Positions 44,523 to 54,261 are shown, counted from the stretch's first letter. The stretch: DNA of 64,000 nucleotides from Chloroflexota bacterium (GCA_018969295.1 JAGWYN010000007.1:62001-126000), one strand, 5' to 3'. Notes: generated from the letters alone by a model not told the origin. A program made the numbers and translations.

Positions 44523-45017
44523 CTAACGCTGGCGCAACGCAGCCAGCAGTTGCTCCAACCAAGGCCCCCAAATCGCCTGCTGTTCCACCAACACAACGGC
44601 CAGCACAACCAGCATCCCCACCAGAATCGCCAGCCAGATGGCGGGCGAACGCCAGCCCGGCAGAGGAAGAACCCTCGGGGCCGACAACTCCCCCAGCTGC
44701 ACGCCAGATGGCTGCACACGCACGGCCACCTGTTGCCCAACCCAATCGCTGTACACCACACTCCCGCTGGCCCGCACCAGCCATGCCCGATCTTGATCGC
44801 TGAGCCGCAGAGGCCTGGCCAACCCCGTAATCTCTGCCAGCAGCGTCAGCGTCTCCACCCCGCAGACCCGCACACGGCGTACCTTGCCAATGTGATACCC
44901 CTCCGGCAGATCCGCTGGCGTCAGACAATGACGGTACATCGACGCAGAAAACCGCTCCAGATCCGATCCGAGCTGCGGCTCCGCAGCGATTCGCTTCGCC
45001 TGCGCCCTTCTGTTCAT
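44523..45017 (-). CDS. Membrane protein of unknown function
   Basis: 164 residues from ATG 45017, coupled by ATGA to the TlpA-like gene. About 120 soluble residues (IGKVRRVRVCGVETLTLLAE ... VVYSDWVGQQVAVRVQPSGVQLGE) precede a single C-terminal membrane helix (PAIWLAILVGMLVVLAVVLV). No family was recognised. Its place between a redoxin lipoprotein and a surface protein suggests an envelope role. Confidence 0.65.
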   Translation of the reverse strand: MNRRAQAKRIAAEPQLGSDLERFSASMYRHCLTPADLPEGYHIGKVRRVRVCGVETLTLLAEITGLARPLRLSDQDRAWLVRASGSVVYSDWVGQQVAVRVQPSGVQLGELSAPRVLPLPGWRSPAIWLAILVGMLVVLAVVLVEQQAIWGPWLEQLLAALRQR

Positions 45018-45646
45018 TGCAACGCCACAGCCATCATCTCGTCGATCGCGCGGCGATCGATGGCCCCCGGCCGCACAGCCAGCACATGGCCCCCCGCATC
45101 CAAAAACAGCGTAGTCGGAAGCCCGCTGACACCGTACAAATCGCTGATCTCCCCTTGAGGGTCCATGACCACCGGCACCTTCATGCGAAACTGTTCGGCA
45201 AAGCTGCTGACCTGGACAGCCGATTCGCTGACGTTGACCGCCAAAATGGCCAGCTCGGGATACGCCCGCGCAGCGTCCAAAAGTTCTGGGATCTCCGCAC
45301 GGCAAGGCGGACACCAGGTTGCCCAAAAGTTGATCAAAACTGGACGCCCCCGGAGCTCCGCCAACGTCGTGTATCGCCCGTCCGGCAGCAACATCGCAAA
45401 ATCAGGCGGACTCTCCCCAAGGCGGGGCGCTTCCCCCCCTTGCACCAGAAACCCCAGCGGATACCCGCTGCCAATCCCAACGGGAAAATCACTCAGCGCC
45501 ACCCGCTCGGCTCCCGCCGGCAGATTGGGATGGGACTGGCCGCCGCAGCCGGCCAGCACCAGCAGCAGCCCCACCACAACGCATCTGAGACAGCGCTCAC
45601 TGGCTCGCCGGCCGAGCCCGTCTTTTGGCCCAATTGCGCAACCCAT
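45014..45646 (-). CDS. TlpA/ResA-like thiol-disulfide oxidoreductase lipoprotein
   Basis: Extracytoplasmic thioredoxin-fold protein, 210 residues. Start at 45646 is supported by GGGAGGAG 5 nt upstream, although it overlaps the AAA gene by 50 bp. Lipoprotein signal VVVGLLLVLAGCGGQ. The redox motif is WATWCPPCRAEIP, and the cis-Pro loop is VSGLPTTLFLD. Such proteins reduce apocytochrome c or other exported Cys proteins; no cytochrome maturation genes are adjacent. Confidence 0.9.
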   Translation of the reverse strand: MGCAIGPKDGLGRRASERCLRCVVVGLLLVLAGCGGQSHPNLPAGAERVALSDFPVGIGSGYPLGFLVQGGEAPRLGESPPDFAMLLPDGRYTTLAELRGRPVLINFWATWCPPCRAEIPELLDAARAYPELAILAVNVSESAVQVSSFAEQFRMKVPVVMDPQGEISDLYGVSGLPTTLFLDAGGHVLAVRPGAIDRRAIDEMMAVALQ

Positions 45647-47084
45647 CCAACTCCTCCCGCATCATCGCACTCAGCGGCACCGTCTCGTTCAACACATCCA
45701 GCAAATCCCCCAGCACAAGCGGACGCCCCGCGTCAAACGCTTCGTACAGCCCGGCAATCACTGCCTGCTCGATCTCAGCCCCCGACAACCCCTCCGAAGC
45801 CATGGCCAGCGTCGTCAGGTCAAACTGGTCAGGATCTCGGTTGCGACGGGCCAGATGGATGCGCCAGATTTCAGCCCGTTCCACGGCAGAGGGTAGGTCC
45901 ACAAAAAAAATCTCGTCGAATCGCCCTTTTCGCACCAGTTCGGGCGGCAATGTGCCGATGTGGTTGGCTGTGGCCACCACAAACACCGGCTTCTGCTTCT
46001 CCTGAAGCCAGGTCACAAAACTTCCAAAAACACGCGCTGCGGTCCCAGCATCGCTGATGTTGCTCGAACCGACGCCCGCAAAGCCCTTTTCAATCTCGTC
46101 CACCCACAACACCGCAGGTGCAACGCTCTCTGCGGTCCGAATCGCATGACGCAAATTTTCCTCGCTTGAACCCACCAGCGAAGAGAAAAGACGGCCCGCA
46201 TCCAGCCGAAGCAGCGGCAGACGCCACATGCCGGCCACCGAACGGGCAATCAACGATTTGCCACACCCCTGCACCCCCACCAACAAAATTCCCTTGGGCG
46301 CAGGCAGCCCAAAGGCGCGCGCCTCATCGGTGAAGGCACGCACCCGTTTGCGCAGCCACCCCTTGAGCGTCGTCAACCCGCCGACATGCTCGATCAGTTC
46401 GGTGTTGTCATAGTACTCCAACAACCCACTTTTGCGGATGATCTGCTTTTTCTCCGCAGTGACCGTCTCCACCGCCGAACTGGACAGAACCCCGCCAGCC
46501 TGCACCACAGCCTTGGCCAAGGCGTTGCTCGCTTCGCTGTCGGTCAACCCCAGACAGGCCTGCACCAGCCTGGCCTGCTGCCGCCGATCCAGGTCAGGGC
46601 TGACCCGCTGGGTCTCACGCAGTTTCTGAACAATCCCGTCCACCCGCCCCTGCAGCTGCGCCACGGTCGGCAGCTCAAAGTCGAGGACCGTCACCTCTTT
46701 TTCGAGCTCCGGCGGTATCTTGAGCACCGGCCCCAACAAAATCACCGTCTTGGCGCTGGCCCCAAGCAGGAAAGCCAGCTCGCGCAACCGCCGCACCACC
46801 ACCGGATCCTTGAGAAACGGATGAAAGTCGCGCAGAACCCACAGCCCCCCCTCTTTGTCTTCAACAATGCTCCTGAACAAGAGCAACGGGTCGCGCCGGC
46901 TGCTGTCCTCCCGGTCCGGCACCGCCTGGTTGACCACCCCCACCGTCGCACTCCAAAGCCACACCCGCTTTTGCTGCGCCACCGCCAGGTCCGCAATCTC
47001 CTGCTGCGCACGCTGCTCCTCCGCAGTCACCACCCACAACAACGGGTAACGAGCCCGAATGTAACAATCCAGCTCCACTTTCAT
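45597..47084 (-). CDS. Ycf46-like AAA+ ATPase
   Basis: 495 residues; the start MKVELDCYIRARYPLLWVVT overlaps the photolyase stop as ATGA. The N-terminal about 200 residues are the Ycf46-specific domain (LLLFRSIVEDKEGGLWVLRDF, LPTVAQLQGRVDGIV). The AAA+ module has Walker A LLVGVQGCGKS, Walker B VLWVDEIEKGF, sensor ATANHIGTLPPELVRKGRFDE and sensor 2 GLSGAEIEQAV. Ycf46 proteins of cyanobacteria and plastids are little studied, with links to photosynthesis and carbon uptake. Location next to photolyase and carotenoid genes is suggestive. Confidence 0.9.
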   Translation of the reverse strand: MKVELDCYIRARYPLLWVVTAEEQRAQQEIADLAVAQQKRVWLWSATVGVVNQAVPDREDSSRRDPLLLFRSIVEDKEGGLWVLRDFHPFLKDPVVVRRLRELAFLLGASAKTVILLGPVLKIPPELEKEVTVLDFELPTVAQLQGRVDGIVQKLRETQRVSPDLDRRQQARLVQACLGLTDSEASNALAKAVVQAGGVLSSSAVETVTAEKKQIIRKSGLLEYYDNTELIEHVGGLTTLKGWLRKRVRAFTDEARAFGLPAPKGILLVGVQGCGKSLIARSVAGMWRLPLLRLDAGRLFSSLVGSSEENLRHAIRTAESVAPAVLWVDEIEKGFAGVGSSNISDAGTAARVFGSFVTWLQEKQKPVFVVATANHIGTLPPELVRKGRFDEIFFVDLPSAVERAEIWRIHLARRNRDPDQFDLTTLAMASEGLSGAEIEQAVIAGLYEAFDAGRPLVLGDLLDVLNETVPLSAMMREELDGLRNWAKRRARPASQ

Positions 47085-48487
47085 GGCTGCTTCACTGCCT
47101 TGTACGCCGCCAACACCCGCTCCCGTGCCCAGACATGGTCGACAATCCGCTCCGGGTAGTCCCTGCCCACCAGACAGCGGGCACGCAGCTGCTCGCTGTG
47201 CGCCATCCGCCACGGCTCATGAATGTACTTTTCCGCCACCGCACCCAGCTCTGGCACCCAACGCCGGATGTACCCGCCCGACGGGTCAAATTTCTGCCCC
47301 TGAGCCACCGGGTTGAAGATCCGAAAATAAGGGGCCGCATCGGTCCCTGTCCCCGCCGCCCACTGCCACCCCCCATTGTTGGCAGCCAGATCGCCGTCGA
47401 CCAGCCGCTGCATAAACCAACGCTCTCCCCACCGCCAGTCGATCAGCAGATCTTTGACCAGAAAAGAAGCCACCGCCATCCGCGCCCGGTTGTGCATCCA
47501 GCCGCTGTGCGCCAGCTGACGCATGGCCGCATCGATGAAAGGATAGCCCGTCTGCCCCCCACACCAGGCCCTGAACTGCTCTGGATCGTTCGCCCAGCCA
47601 ATCTGGTCGTAGGCCGGATGAAAGCTCCCCCGGCAAACATGCGGAAAATGATACAGGATGGCAAAGTAAAAATCACGCCAGATCAGCTCGGTCAACCAGC
47701 TCTCGGCCCCCCCACGCGCCCCTGCATGCGGCGCCTCTTCCCTGGCCGCATAGGCAGCCCACGCCACCCGCCGCGGCGAGATCATCCCAAAACGCAGATA
47801 CGGCGACAACCCAGAGGTGCCATCCACCTCTGGCAAATTGCGCCGCTCTGCATACTGGTGCAGCGGCGGCGACACCCCCTCCACAAAGGCCGCCAGGCGC
47901 CGCTGCGCTTCGGCTTCCCCCGCCACAAAAGGACCCACCTCCCCAGCCTCCTCCGGCAGCCGTTCGCCCGCCAAAGGGGGCGGCGCCACCAGCTGCGCCG
48001 GCGCTTCCACCAGATCCGACCGCCCAATCGGCGGATGGCTGAGCCAACGACGGCTGTAGGGGGTAAAGACCGTGTAGGGTTCTCCGTTTTCTTTGTGCAC
48101 TGCATCCGGCAGACGAATGGTCAGCCCGGCAGTCAGCTGCAAAGGAAGCACAGCGGCAACCGCCCGGTCACGCTCCCGCGCATAGGGGGAATAGTCACGC
48201 TCTGCACAGACCGCTGTCGCACCACTCTCCTGGCACAACGCAGACAACACCTGCACAGGCTCGCCGCACCGAACCAGAAGCCGACTGCCCCGCCGACGCA
48301 GCGCCCCATCCAACGCCCGCAAACCTGCATACAAAAAAGCCACCCGCGCCGCCCCAGCAGCCCCCAACAACCTGGGGTCCAGCACAAAAAGCGGGATGAC
48401 AGACTCGCCCTGCTGCAGCGCAGCAGCCAAAGCCTGGTTGTCGTCGAGCCGCAGGTCGCGGCGAATCCACCAAATCGCTGTACGCAT
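47081..48487 (-). CDS. phr: Deoxyribodipyrimidine photolyase (class I)
   Basis: Light-driven repair of cyclobutane pyrimidine dimers. The 468 residues start MRTAIWWIRRDLRLDDNQAL with an antenna-domain Rossmann fold. The FAD domain shows DGTSGLSPYLRFGMISPR, WLTELIWRDFYFAILYHFP, the signature TGYPFIDAAMRQL, WMHNRARMAVASFLVKDL, and GGWQWAAGTGTDAAPYFRIF. The final motif fits CPD photolyases rather than cryptochromes. It is in the run headed by the B12 light-sensor gene, 54 bp after the desaturase gene. Confidence 0.94.
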   Translation of the reverse strand: MRTAIWWIRRDLRLDDNQALAAALQQGESVIPLFVLDPRLLGAAGAARVAFLYAGLRALDGALRRRGSRLLVRCGEPVQVLSALCQESGATAVCAERDYSPYARERDRAVAAVLPLQLTAGLTIRLPDAVHKENGEPYTVFTPYSRRWLSHPPIGRSDLVEAPAQLVAPPPLAGERLPEEAGEVGPFVAGEAEAQRRLAAFVEGVSPPLHQYAERRNLPEVDGTSGLSPYLRFGMISPRRVAWAAYAAREEAPHAGARGGAESWLTELIWRDFYFAILYHFPHVCRGSFHPAYDQIGWANDPEQFRAWCGGQTGYPFIDAAMRQLAHSGWMHNRARMAVASFLVKDLLIDWRWGERWFMQRLVDGDLAANNGGWQWAAGTGTDAAPYFRIFNPVAQGQKFDPSGGYIRRWVPELGAVAEKYIHEPWRMAHSEQLRARCLVGRDYPERIVDHVWARERVLAAYKAVKQP

Positions 48488-48541
48488 CTCCCAATACCTC
48501 CAGCAGCTGCGCCACCCTGGCCCAGCGCTGGCTCCACCCGC

Positions 48542-50098
48542 TCAGCCCGCCGCTTCAGAAGCAGCCGTTCGAACCGCTGGAGCCCGCCGTGCGGCGGCAA
48601 GGTCGTAAATACCCTCTTCTGCCAGGATGGCTCGCGCCACCCGCATTCCCCCCAAGGCGACCGCAGCCGTCGATTGCCCCGGAAAAATGCTGTCCCCCAC
48701 CATCCACAGCCGAGAAGCCAGACGAGGCCCATAGTTCTGAAAAAGGCTGGTCTGAGGAAACCCACCCACCCAGCCCAGCATACGACGGGTAAAACGCTGA
48801 AAGGTCACCGGCGTGCCAGAGAGTACCAAGCTGGCCCCGGCCCGCAGCCCCGGCAGCACCCGCTCGGCCAACCCCATCATCCGCTCTACATAGTGCGCCT
48901 TGCGCTGCTCATACCGCCCCCTGTCATAACGCAAAAGCCGCCACCACGGTTCCAACGCCGTATGGGTGCTGATCGTCAACGCCCGCTGGCCAGCCGGGGC
49001 ACGTCGCCTGTCCCAGGGCGGGCTGAGCGACAAAAAAACGCTGTTACCCTCCCCCAACGGCTCACGGCCAATCACCTGATGATGCAGCAGCGGCCCGATA
49101 TCCACCTTCTGCTCGTCAAGACCAATATACACCATAAAAGCACCCCAGCCCGGCTCCGGCACAGCCGACAGACGACGAAGAGACGGAGGCAGATCCTCGC
49201 CCATCAGCCGGGCAATGTTCCAAGGAGGCAGGTTGGCCACCACAGTGCCCGCTTCATGCCGCTGCCCCCGCTTGGTCACCACAGCTGCTGGCCGCCCCCG
49301 CACAGTGTCGATCCGCTCGACCTCCTGGCGGTAAAGCACCTTGCCCCCATGACGACGCACCGCCTCGGCCAATGTCTCGGCGATCGCCCCAATCCCCCCC
49401 TCCAGATGCACCACACCGCGGCGCGGCAGATCAAGCGCCGAGGCCCCATACAACGCATTGGCAGCCACACTGGTCGTCTGCGCAGCAATCAACAGCTGCG
49501 CATCTACAAACAGCTGCAACGCTTTCGGCGCCGCACGCAGATGGGCCGCCACCGGACGAAACGCGTCCGCCGCCAGACGTGGGTCGAGCCGCCGAGGCAG
49601 GTCGCCAGCCAGCCAGCCAGCCCCCTCACACAGCAGCGAAACCCCCTCCCGCATCCCCTGAGGCGGCCAGGCCGGCGAACGCAACGCCAGATCCCACAAA
49701 GCATCCGCCCGGTTTTCCTGCCAACGCCAGAAGGCTTCCCCCGCCTTGCCAAAAGCCCGCTCGTGTTCCGCCCACCGACGCTCGTCTCCGTAGCGGAGAA
49801 CCGCCCGGCCATCCGGCAGATGCACAGCCATCGCTGGGTCGCTGCCATGCGCCGGCCAGCGCTCAACCCCCGCCGCCTGCCCCACCAGATCCATCGGCCC
49901 GCCCGGATAAAAACCGCCCGCCAGCGTGGCACCCGCTTCAAAACGGTACTCTTTGTGGTAAAAGGTGCCCGCACAGCCCCCGGGGTAGACGTGCGCCTCT
50001 AAAACCGTCACCTCCACCCCCGCCCTGGCCAGCAGCGCCGCCGCCGTCAACCCACCGATGCCAGCGCCCACTACTACCACGGGTCCCTGCTCCACCAT
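48542..50098 (-). CDS. FAD-dependent phytoene desaturase-like oxidoreductase (CrtI/CrtD/CrtO group)
   Basis: 518 residues; start MVEQGPVVVVGAGIGGLTAAALLARAG (dinucleotide-binding GxGxxG) with AAGGTGGTGGG before the ATG. Other family features are GGCAGTFYHKEYRFEAGATL, LEGGIGAIAETLAEAVRRHGG, and the C-terminal LWMVGDSIFPGQSTAAVALGGMRVA. It may desaturate carotenoids after phytoene synthase, or oxidise carotenoid ends. No other crtI-like gene is in the window, so the exact step is open. Confidence 0.85.
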   Translation of the reverse strand: MVEQGPVVVVGAGIGGLTAAALLARAGVEVTVLEAHVYPGGCAGTFYHKEYRFEAGATLAGGFYPGGPMDLVGQAAGVERWPAHGSDPAMAVHLPDGRAVLRYGDERRWAEHERAFGKAGEAFWRWQENRADALWDLALRSPAWPPQGMREGVSLLCEGAGWLAGDLPRRLDPRLAADAFRPVAAHLRAAPKALQLFVDAQLLIAAQTTSVAANALYGASALDLPRRGVVHLEGGIGAIAETLAEAVRRHGGKVLYRQEVERIDTVRGRPAAVVTKRGQRHEAGTVVANLPPWNIARLMGEDLPPSLRRLSAVPEPGWGAFMVYIGLDEQKVDIGPLLHHQVIGREPLGEGNSVFLSLSPPWDRRRAPAGQRALTISTHTALEPWWRLLRYDRGRYEQRKAHYVERMMGLAERVLPGLRAGASLVLSGTPVTFQRFTRRMLGWVGGFPQTSLFQNYGPRLASRLWMVGDSIFPGQSTAAVALGGMRVARAILAEEGIYDLAAARRAPAVRTAASEAAG

Positions 50099-50130
50099 AC
50101 CCACCACCTTTTCTGGCCAAAAAGCGTGTC

Positions 50131-50592
50131 TTACACAGCCGCGCCCACAGCCGCCTTCTCCAGCAGCTGACGGGTCTTCCACCCACGGTAGGCAAACAAG
50201 ATCGGCAACCCCAACCACATGCTCCCCCCCACCCCCTTCCAGAACCAGTGAGGATGCAGGGTCGCCGTCACTTGGTCAACTACCCGGGTGCTCTGGCCGT
50301 CGATCGCCTCAAAGGTGTGGCGGTGCACCCACTGCGCAAAAGGCCCCCGAATCTGACGGTCGCTGAAACCTACCGCGCTGACCTGCTCGATCTGCGCCAG
50401 CCAACGGACCGGCAGCGGCCCCAGCCAGAGGGTAAAGTCCATCGAATCCCCCTCCGCCAGAAGGTCAGGGGCACTGTGCACGCGCACCCCAATCAGCGGC
50501 GGCGTGATGGCCCCCATGCTGGCCGCCGAACGATGAAAGCTGGCAACCTCCGCCAGCGGCGCTTTCACAACAAAACGATGCTCGTACCGCAC
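50131..50592 (-). CDS. SRPBCC (START-like) domain protein
   Basis: 153 residues from GTG 50592 (AAAGGAG upstream). Begins YEHRFVVKAPLAEVASFHRS, the usual SRPBCC opening strand-helix. It continues with PLPVRWLAQIEQV and GPFAQWVHRHTFEAID, and ends with a hydrophobic helix (GVGGSMWLGLPILFAYRGWK). Frequently found beside the TIGR01777 epimerase, as here. Probably binds a lipid or isoprenoid; no enzyme activity is predicted. Confidence 0.8.
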   Translation of the reverse strand: MRYEHRFVVKAPLAEVASFHRSAASMGAITPPLIGVRVHSAPDLLAEGDSMDFTLWLGPLPVRWLAQIEQVSAVGFSDRQIRGPFAQWVHRHTFEAIDGQSTRVVDQVTATLHPHWFWKGVGGSMWLGLPILFAYRGWKTRQLLEKAAVGAAV

Positions 50593-50641
50593 CTTCGTTT
50601 CTCCTTTCCAGCAGCTCCAAAGAGCCGCACAGGTTCCAGAC

Positions 50642-51568
50642 TCACGCCGCATTCCCCCGTCTCCCCAACAGCGCACGCAGCGCCTCCTGGGCGGTCGGGT
50701 ACTTGAACGAAAACCCCAATTCCAACAGACGCTGGGGCACAGCACGCTGCCCTTCCAGCAAAATGACGGCCATTTCGCCGAAGAGCGCCTGCATCGCAAA
50801 ACCAGGCGCCGGCAAAAAGCTAGGCCGCCCCATTACCTCCCCAATCAGACGCCCAAATTCTTGATTGGTCACCGGCTGGGGCGCCGATAGGTTGAAAGGC
50901 CCCTCCGCCTTCGGATTGGCGATCAAAAACTGGATCGCACGCACTTCGTCCTCCAGGTGGATCCAAGGGTACCACTGCCGACCGCTGCCGACCGGCCCCC
51001 CCGCAAAAAGCTTGAAGGGCAACAGCTGCTTCGGAAAAGCACCGCCAGCCAGGCTCAATACCACCCCGGTGCGGATCACAGCACGGCGCACCCCCTGCCG
51101 CACTGCCGCCGCCGTCGAGGCCTCCCAGTCAAAACAGACCTTGGCCAAAAAATCCCCCCCAGGCGAAACCCTTTCGTCGACCGCAGCATCGCCGGTTTGG
51201 GTCCCGTAATAGCCCACCGCCGAAGACTGAATCAAAACCCCAGGCTTGACCGCAGCCCCTGCAATCGCCTCCATCACCGCCTTGCCAGCATCGATGCGGC
51301 TCTGCCGAATCTCACTTTTGCGGGCCGCCGACCAACGCTGGTCGGCAATCCCAGCCCCCGCCAGGTTGACGATCGCCCCAGCACCGTCGGCCAGATGCCC
51401 CCACCCCTCAGCGCTGCGACCGTCCCACTGCTGCAGCTGCACCCCCGCCCCCTTCTTCGCTCGCCCAGGCTGCCGCGTCAGCACCACCACGTCGTGCCCC
51501 TCCCCAGCCAATGCCTGGCTGAGCGCCTGCCCAATCAACCCCGTTCCCCCTGCAATCAGGACGCGCAT
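50642..51568 (-). CDS. TIGR01777 family NAD-dependent epimerase/dehydratase-like protein (YfcH)
   Basis: 308 residues from MRVLIAGGTGLIGQALSQAL (Rossmann GxxGxxG); AGGAGAAAAG precedes the ATG. Motifs: IVNLAGAGIADQRWSAARKSEI, QSSAVGYYGTQTGD (active-site Tyr), WYPWIHLEDEV, FNLSAPQPVTNQEFGRLI. It has a DUF1731-like end. Function is not established for the family. It lies 53 bp after the regulator gene and 49 bp before the SRPBCC gene. Confidence 0.91.
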   Translation of the reverse strand: MRVLIAGGTGLIGQALSQALAGEGHDVVVLTRQPGRAKKGAGVQLQQWDGRSAEGWGHLADGAGAIVNLAGAGIADQRWSAARKSEIRQSRIDAGKAVMEAIAGAAVKPGVLIQSSAVGYYGTQTGDAAVDERVSPGGDFLAKVCFDWEASTAAAVRQGVRRAVIRTGVVLSLAGGAFPKQLLPFKLFAGGPVGSGRQWYPWIHLEDEVRAIQFLIANPKAEGPFNLSAPQPVTNQEFGRLIGEVMGRPSFLPAPGFAMQALFGEMAVILLEGQRAVPQRLLELGFSFKYPTAQEALRALLGRRGNAA

Positions 51569-51621
51569 CTCTTTTCTCCTCCCTTTTTTGTCTGCCGCAG
51601 CCACCACGCCTGCGTCTTCCT

Positions 51622-53019
51622 TTAGTTTCGTACAGTTTCACGGTGAAGCCGACGCTGCGGCACAGGCCGCCCCAAAAGCCGCGAAAGCCACTCGACCACG
51701 ACACCGCCAGCTGGATCCAGATGGCGCACAGCCGCTTCGTAGTAGCTGTTCAGATATCCCTCAAGCGCCTCCGCCGGCATCTGATGGTGGTTGACCAACA
51801 ACCCCTCGATCCAGTCGACTTCGGTGTCGAGATAGTCCATGCTGCCCAGCGCCAACGCCGCAAGCAGGTTGCGGCCAAAATTCAGATTGGCCAGCCCCAA
51901 CAGCCGCTTGGGCACCTGATGGCCGACCCGCTCCCACACCTCCGCCTCAATCAACGCCTGGCGAGAACGGAAGTGATCGAGCGCCTCCCGATACTCGTAA
52001 CTCACCTGGCGCAACGCCGGCTGCGGACGCGGATAGGCCATGATCTGCTCGACCCCTTCGATGACCCGATCCAATCTGTCCCCCAAATAGTGCCCCGGAA
52101 TCGACTCCAGCAGCCTGGGCACCTCCTTAAACACCATCCCCCCAAACGCCAACGGCACCCGCACACGCAGCAAAAGCTCGGCAAGCTCCATCAACCCCGC
52201 CGCAGTGTACAACTGCTGGGCCGTCAATACCACCAGACTCGGCCTGACCACCCCTAACGTCGCCTCCAGGCTGCGCAACGGCACGTTGGCCCCCAGATAG
52301 ACAACATCCCAGCTGCGCCGACGGAGCAGCAGCGAAATCAACAAAGGCACAAAGGTGTGCTCCTCCTCCGGCGGACAACCCACCAAAATCCGCCCCGGCC
52401 TCGTCGGCGTCGGCGTGGAAGAGAGCATCGACTCCATCCGCCGGATCGCCAGCGCCGACGCAAAATGCTCCTGCTGTACCGTGACCCGCCCTTCCTCCCA
52501 GCCCGCCCCAATCTCGCGCAGACCTCGCTGGATCAGATCCAGACAGACCACCTCCGCCGGAAAAAGACCAAACGCCTGGGTCAACAGCTGCTCGGCCCGC
52601 AGCTCGTCAAAACGCATACAGCCCTCGATCCACTCCTCACGCATCTGGGCAAGCGCACCCGCTTCCCCCAAAGGCGCTTTGACAGCCGCAGGGGACACAC
52701 GGCTGCTCTCTACCCACCGCCCCTCCTCAGCCCCCACCACCGCACCCCCACCCGCCTCCAAGGGGTTCTTCCCCTCCTCCTCCAGCCGGGACAACAGCTC
52801 AATGGCACGGCTGATGCTCATCCCCTCTTCCTGACGGACAATCAGCCACTTGAGCACCTCAATGTCGTACCCGGAATAGAGACGGTGGCCGCTCTCCGTG
52901 CGCTGCGGTGCAGGAACCCCGTAGCGCCGCTCCCAAGCCCGCAGCGTGTCTGCTTTCAGCCCGGTTTCCTGAACCACAGCCTTCAAGTTGTAGATCGGCG
53001 TTTTGTCGCTGTATGTCAT
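51622..53019 (-). CDS. MerR-family B12-dependent light-responsive regulator (LitR/CarH-like) with extra C-terminal domain
   Basis: 465 residues. MerR helix-turn-helix: IYNLKAVVQETGLKADTLRAWERRYG ... SGYDIEVLKWLI (7-75). Four-helix cobalamin cap: GAGWEEGRVTVQQEHFAS (the W...EH motif). B12-binding Rossmann domain: GCPPEEEHTFVPLLISLLL, with the lower-ligand His, and VVYLGANVPLRSLEATL. Known homologues bind adenosylcobalamin, repress carotenoid genes in the dark and release DNA in light. Unusual: about 150 extra helical residues after the B12 domain. The start may instead be ATG 53031. Divergent from crtB. Confidence 0.88.
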   Translation of the reverse strand: MTYSDKTPIYNLKAVVQETGLKADTLRAWERRYGVPAPQRTESGHRLYSGYDIEVLKWLIVRQEEGMSISRAIELLSRLEEEGKNPLEAGGGAVVGAEEGRWVESSRVSPAAVKAPLGEAGALAQMREEWIEGCMRFDELRAEQLLTQAFGLFPAEVVCLDLIQRGLREIGAGWEEGRVTVQQEHFASALAIRRMESMLSSTPTPTRPGRILVGCPPEEEHTFVPLLISLLLRRRSWDVVYLGANVPLRSLEATLGVVRPSLVVLTAQQLYTAAGLMELAELLLRVRVPLAFGGMVFKEVPRLLESIPGHYLGDRLDRVIEGVEQIMAYPRPQPALRQVSYEYREALDHFRSRQALIEAEVWERVGHQVPKRLLGLANLNFGRNLLAALALGSMDYLDTEVDWIEGLLVNHHQMPAEALEGYLNSYYEAAVRHLDPAGGVVVEWLSRLLGRPVPQRRLHRETVRN

Positions 53020-53078
53020 TCCTGTGTCCATTCCAACACAACAGGTTTCCCCACACACTCCCCTATACTTCTTCCCCC

Positions 53079-53108
53079 ATCCTACCACAGATCCCCTCGG
53101 TCTGTCAA
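53079..53108 (-). promoter_or_regulatory. Promoter of the B12 regulator and light-response run
   Basis: Minus strand: perfect -35 TTGACA (53108-53103), 18-bp spacer, -10 TAGGAT (53084-53079). The spacer contains GAGGGGATCTGTGG, nearly the same as the spacer of the facing crtB promoter. Confidence 0.65.
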
Positions 53109-53172
53109 CCATTTGTATAATCTTTTTCAATGTTTTTTTGAGGTTTCATCGACCCGGTGGATGGACGACTGT

Positions 53173-53201
53173 TTGACAAGCAAAGGGGTCTGTGCTACCT
53201 T
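53173..53201 (+). promoter_or_regulatory. crtB promoter with presumed operator in the spacer
   Basis: Perfect -35 TTGACA (53173-53178), 17-bp spacer AGCAAAGGGGTCTGTGC, -10 TACCTT (53196-53201). The GGGGTCTGTGC part, read on the other strand, is GCACAGACCCC, the core of the three tandem repeats in the crtB leader. Confidence 0.65.
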
Positions 53202-53254
53202 CATTGGCGGCGCAACCGTGGTATAGGTTCAGCATGGCTCATCACTGCATTCAA

Positions 53255-53293
53255 AGCACAGACCCGGAGCACAGACCCGGAGCACAGACCCGG
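53255..53293 (+). repeat. Three tandem 13-bp repeats in the crtB leader
   Basis: AGCACAGACCCGG occurs three times without interruption or mismatch, 30 bp before the crtB start and about 45 bp downstream of the predicted transcription start. Its GCACAGACCC core recurs inverted in the crtB promoter spacer (53186-53195), making a likely regulator-binding array. Confidence 0.85.
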
Positions 53294-53322
53294 TTGAAAT
53301 ATCAAGGCGGAAAGGATCCACC

Positions 53323-54261
<939 letters not shown>

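Noticed and set aside
47135..50002. Very long open frame on the plus strand (about 955 codons)
   Set aside because: It is antisense to the photolyase and desaturase genes, is dominated by Arg/Pro/His, has no ribosome site and no family features. It is a by-product of high GC.
53255..53293. Cobalamin riboswitch in the crtB leader
   Set aside because: No conserved B12-box or long folded leader was seen; only three direct repeats, better explained as protein-binding sites.
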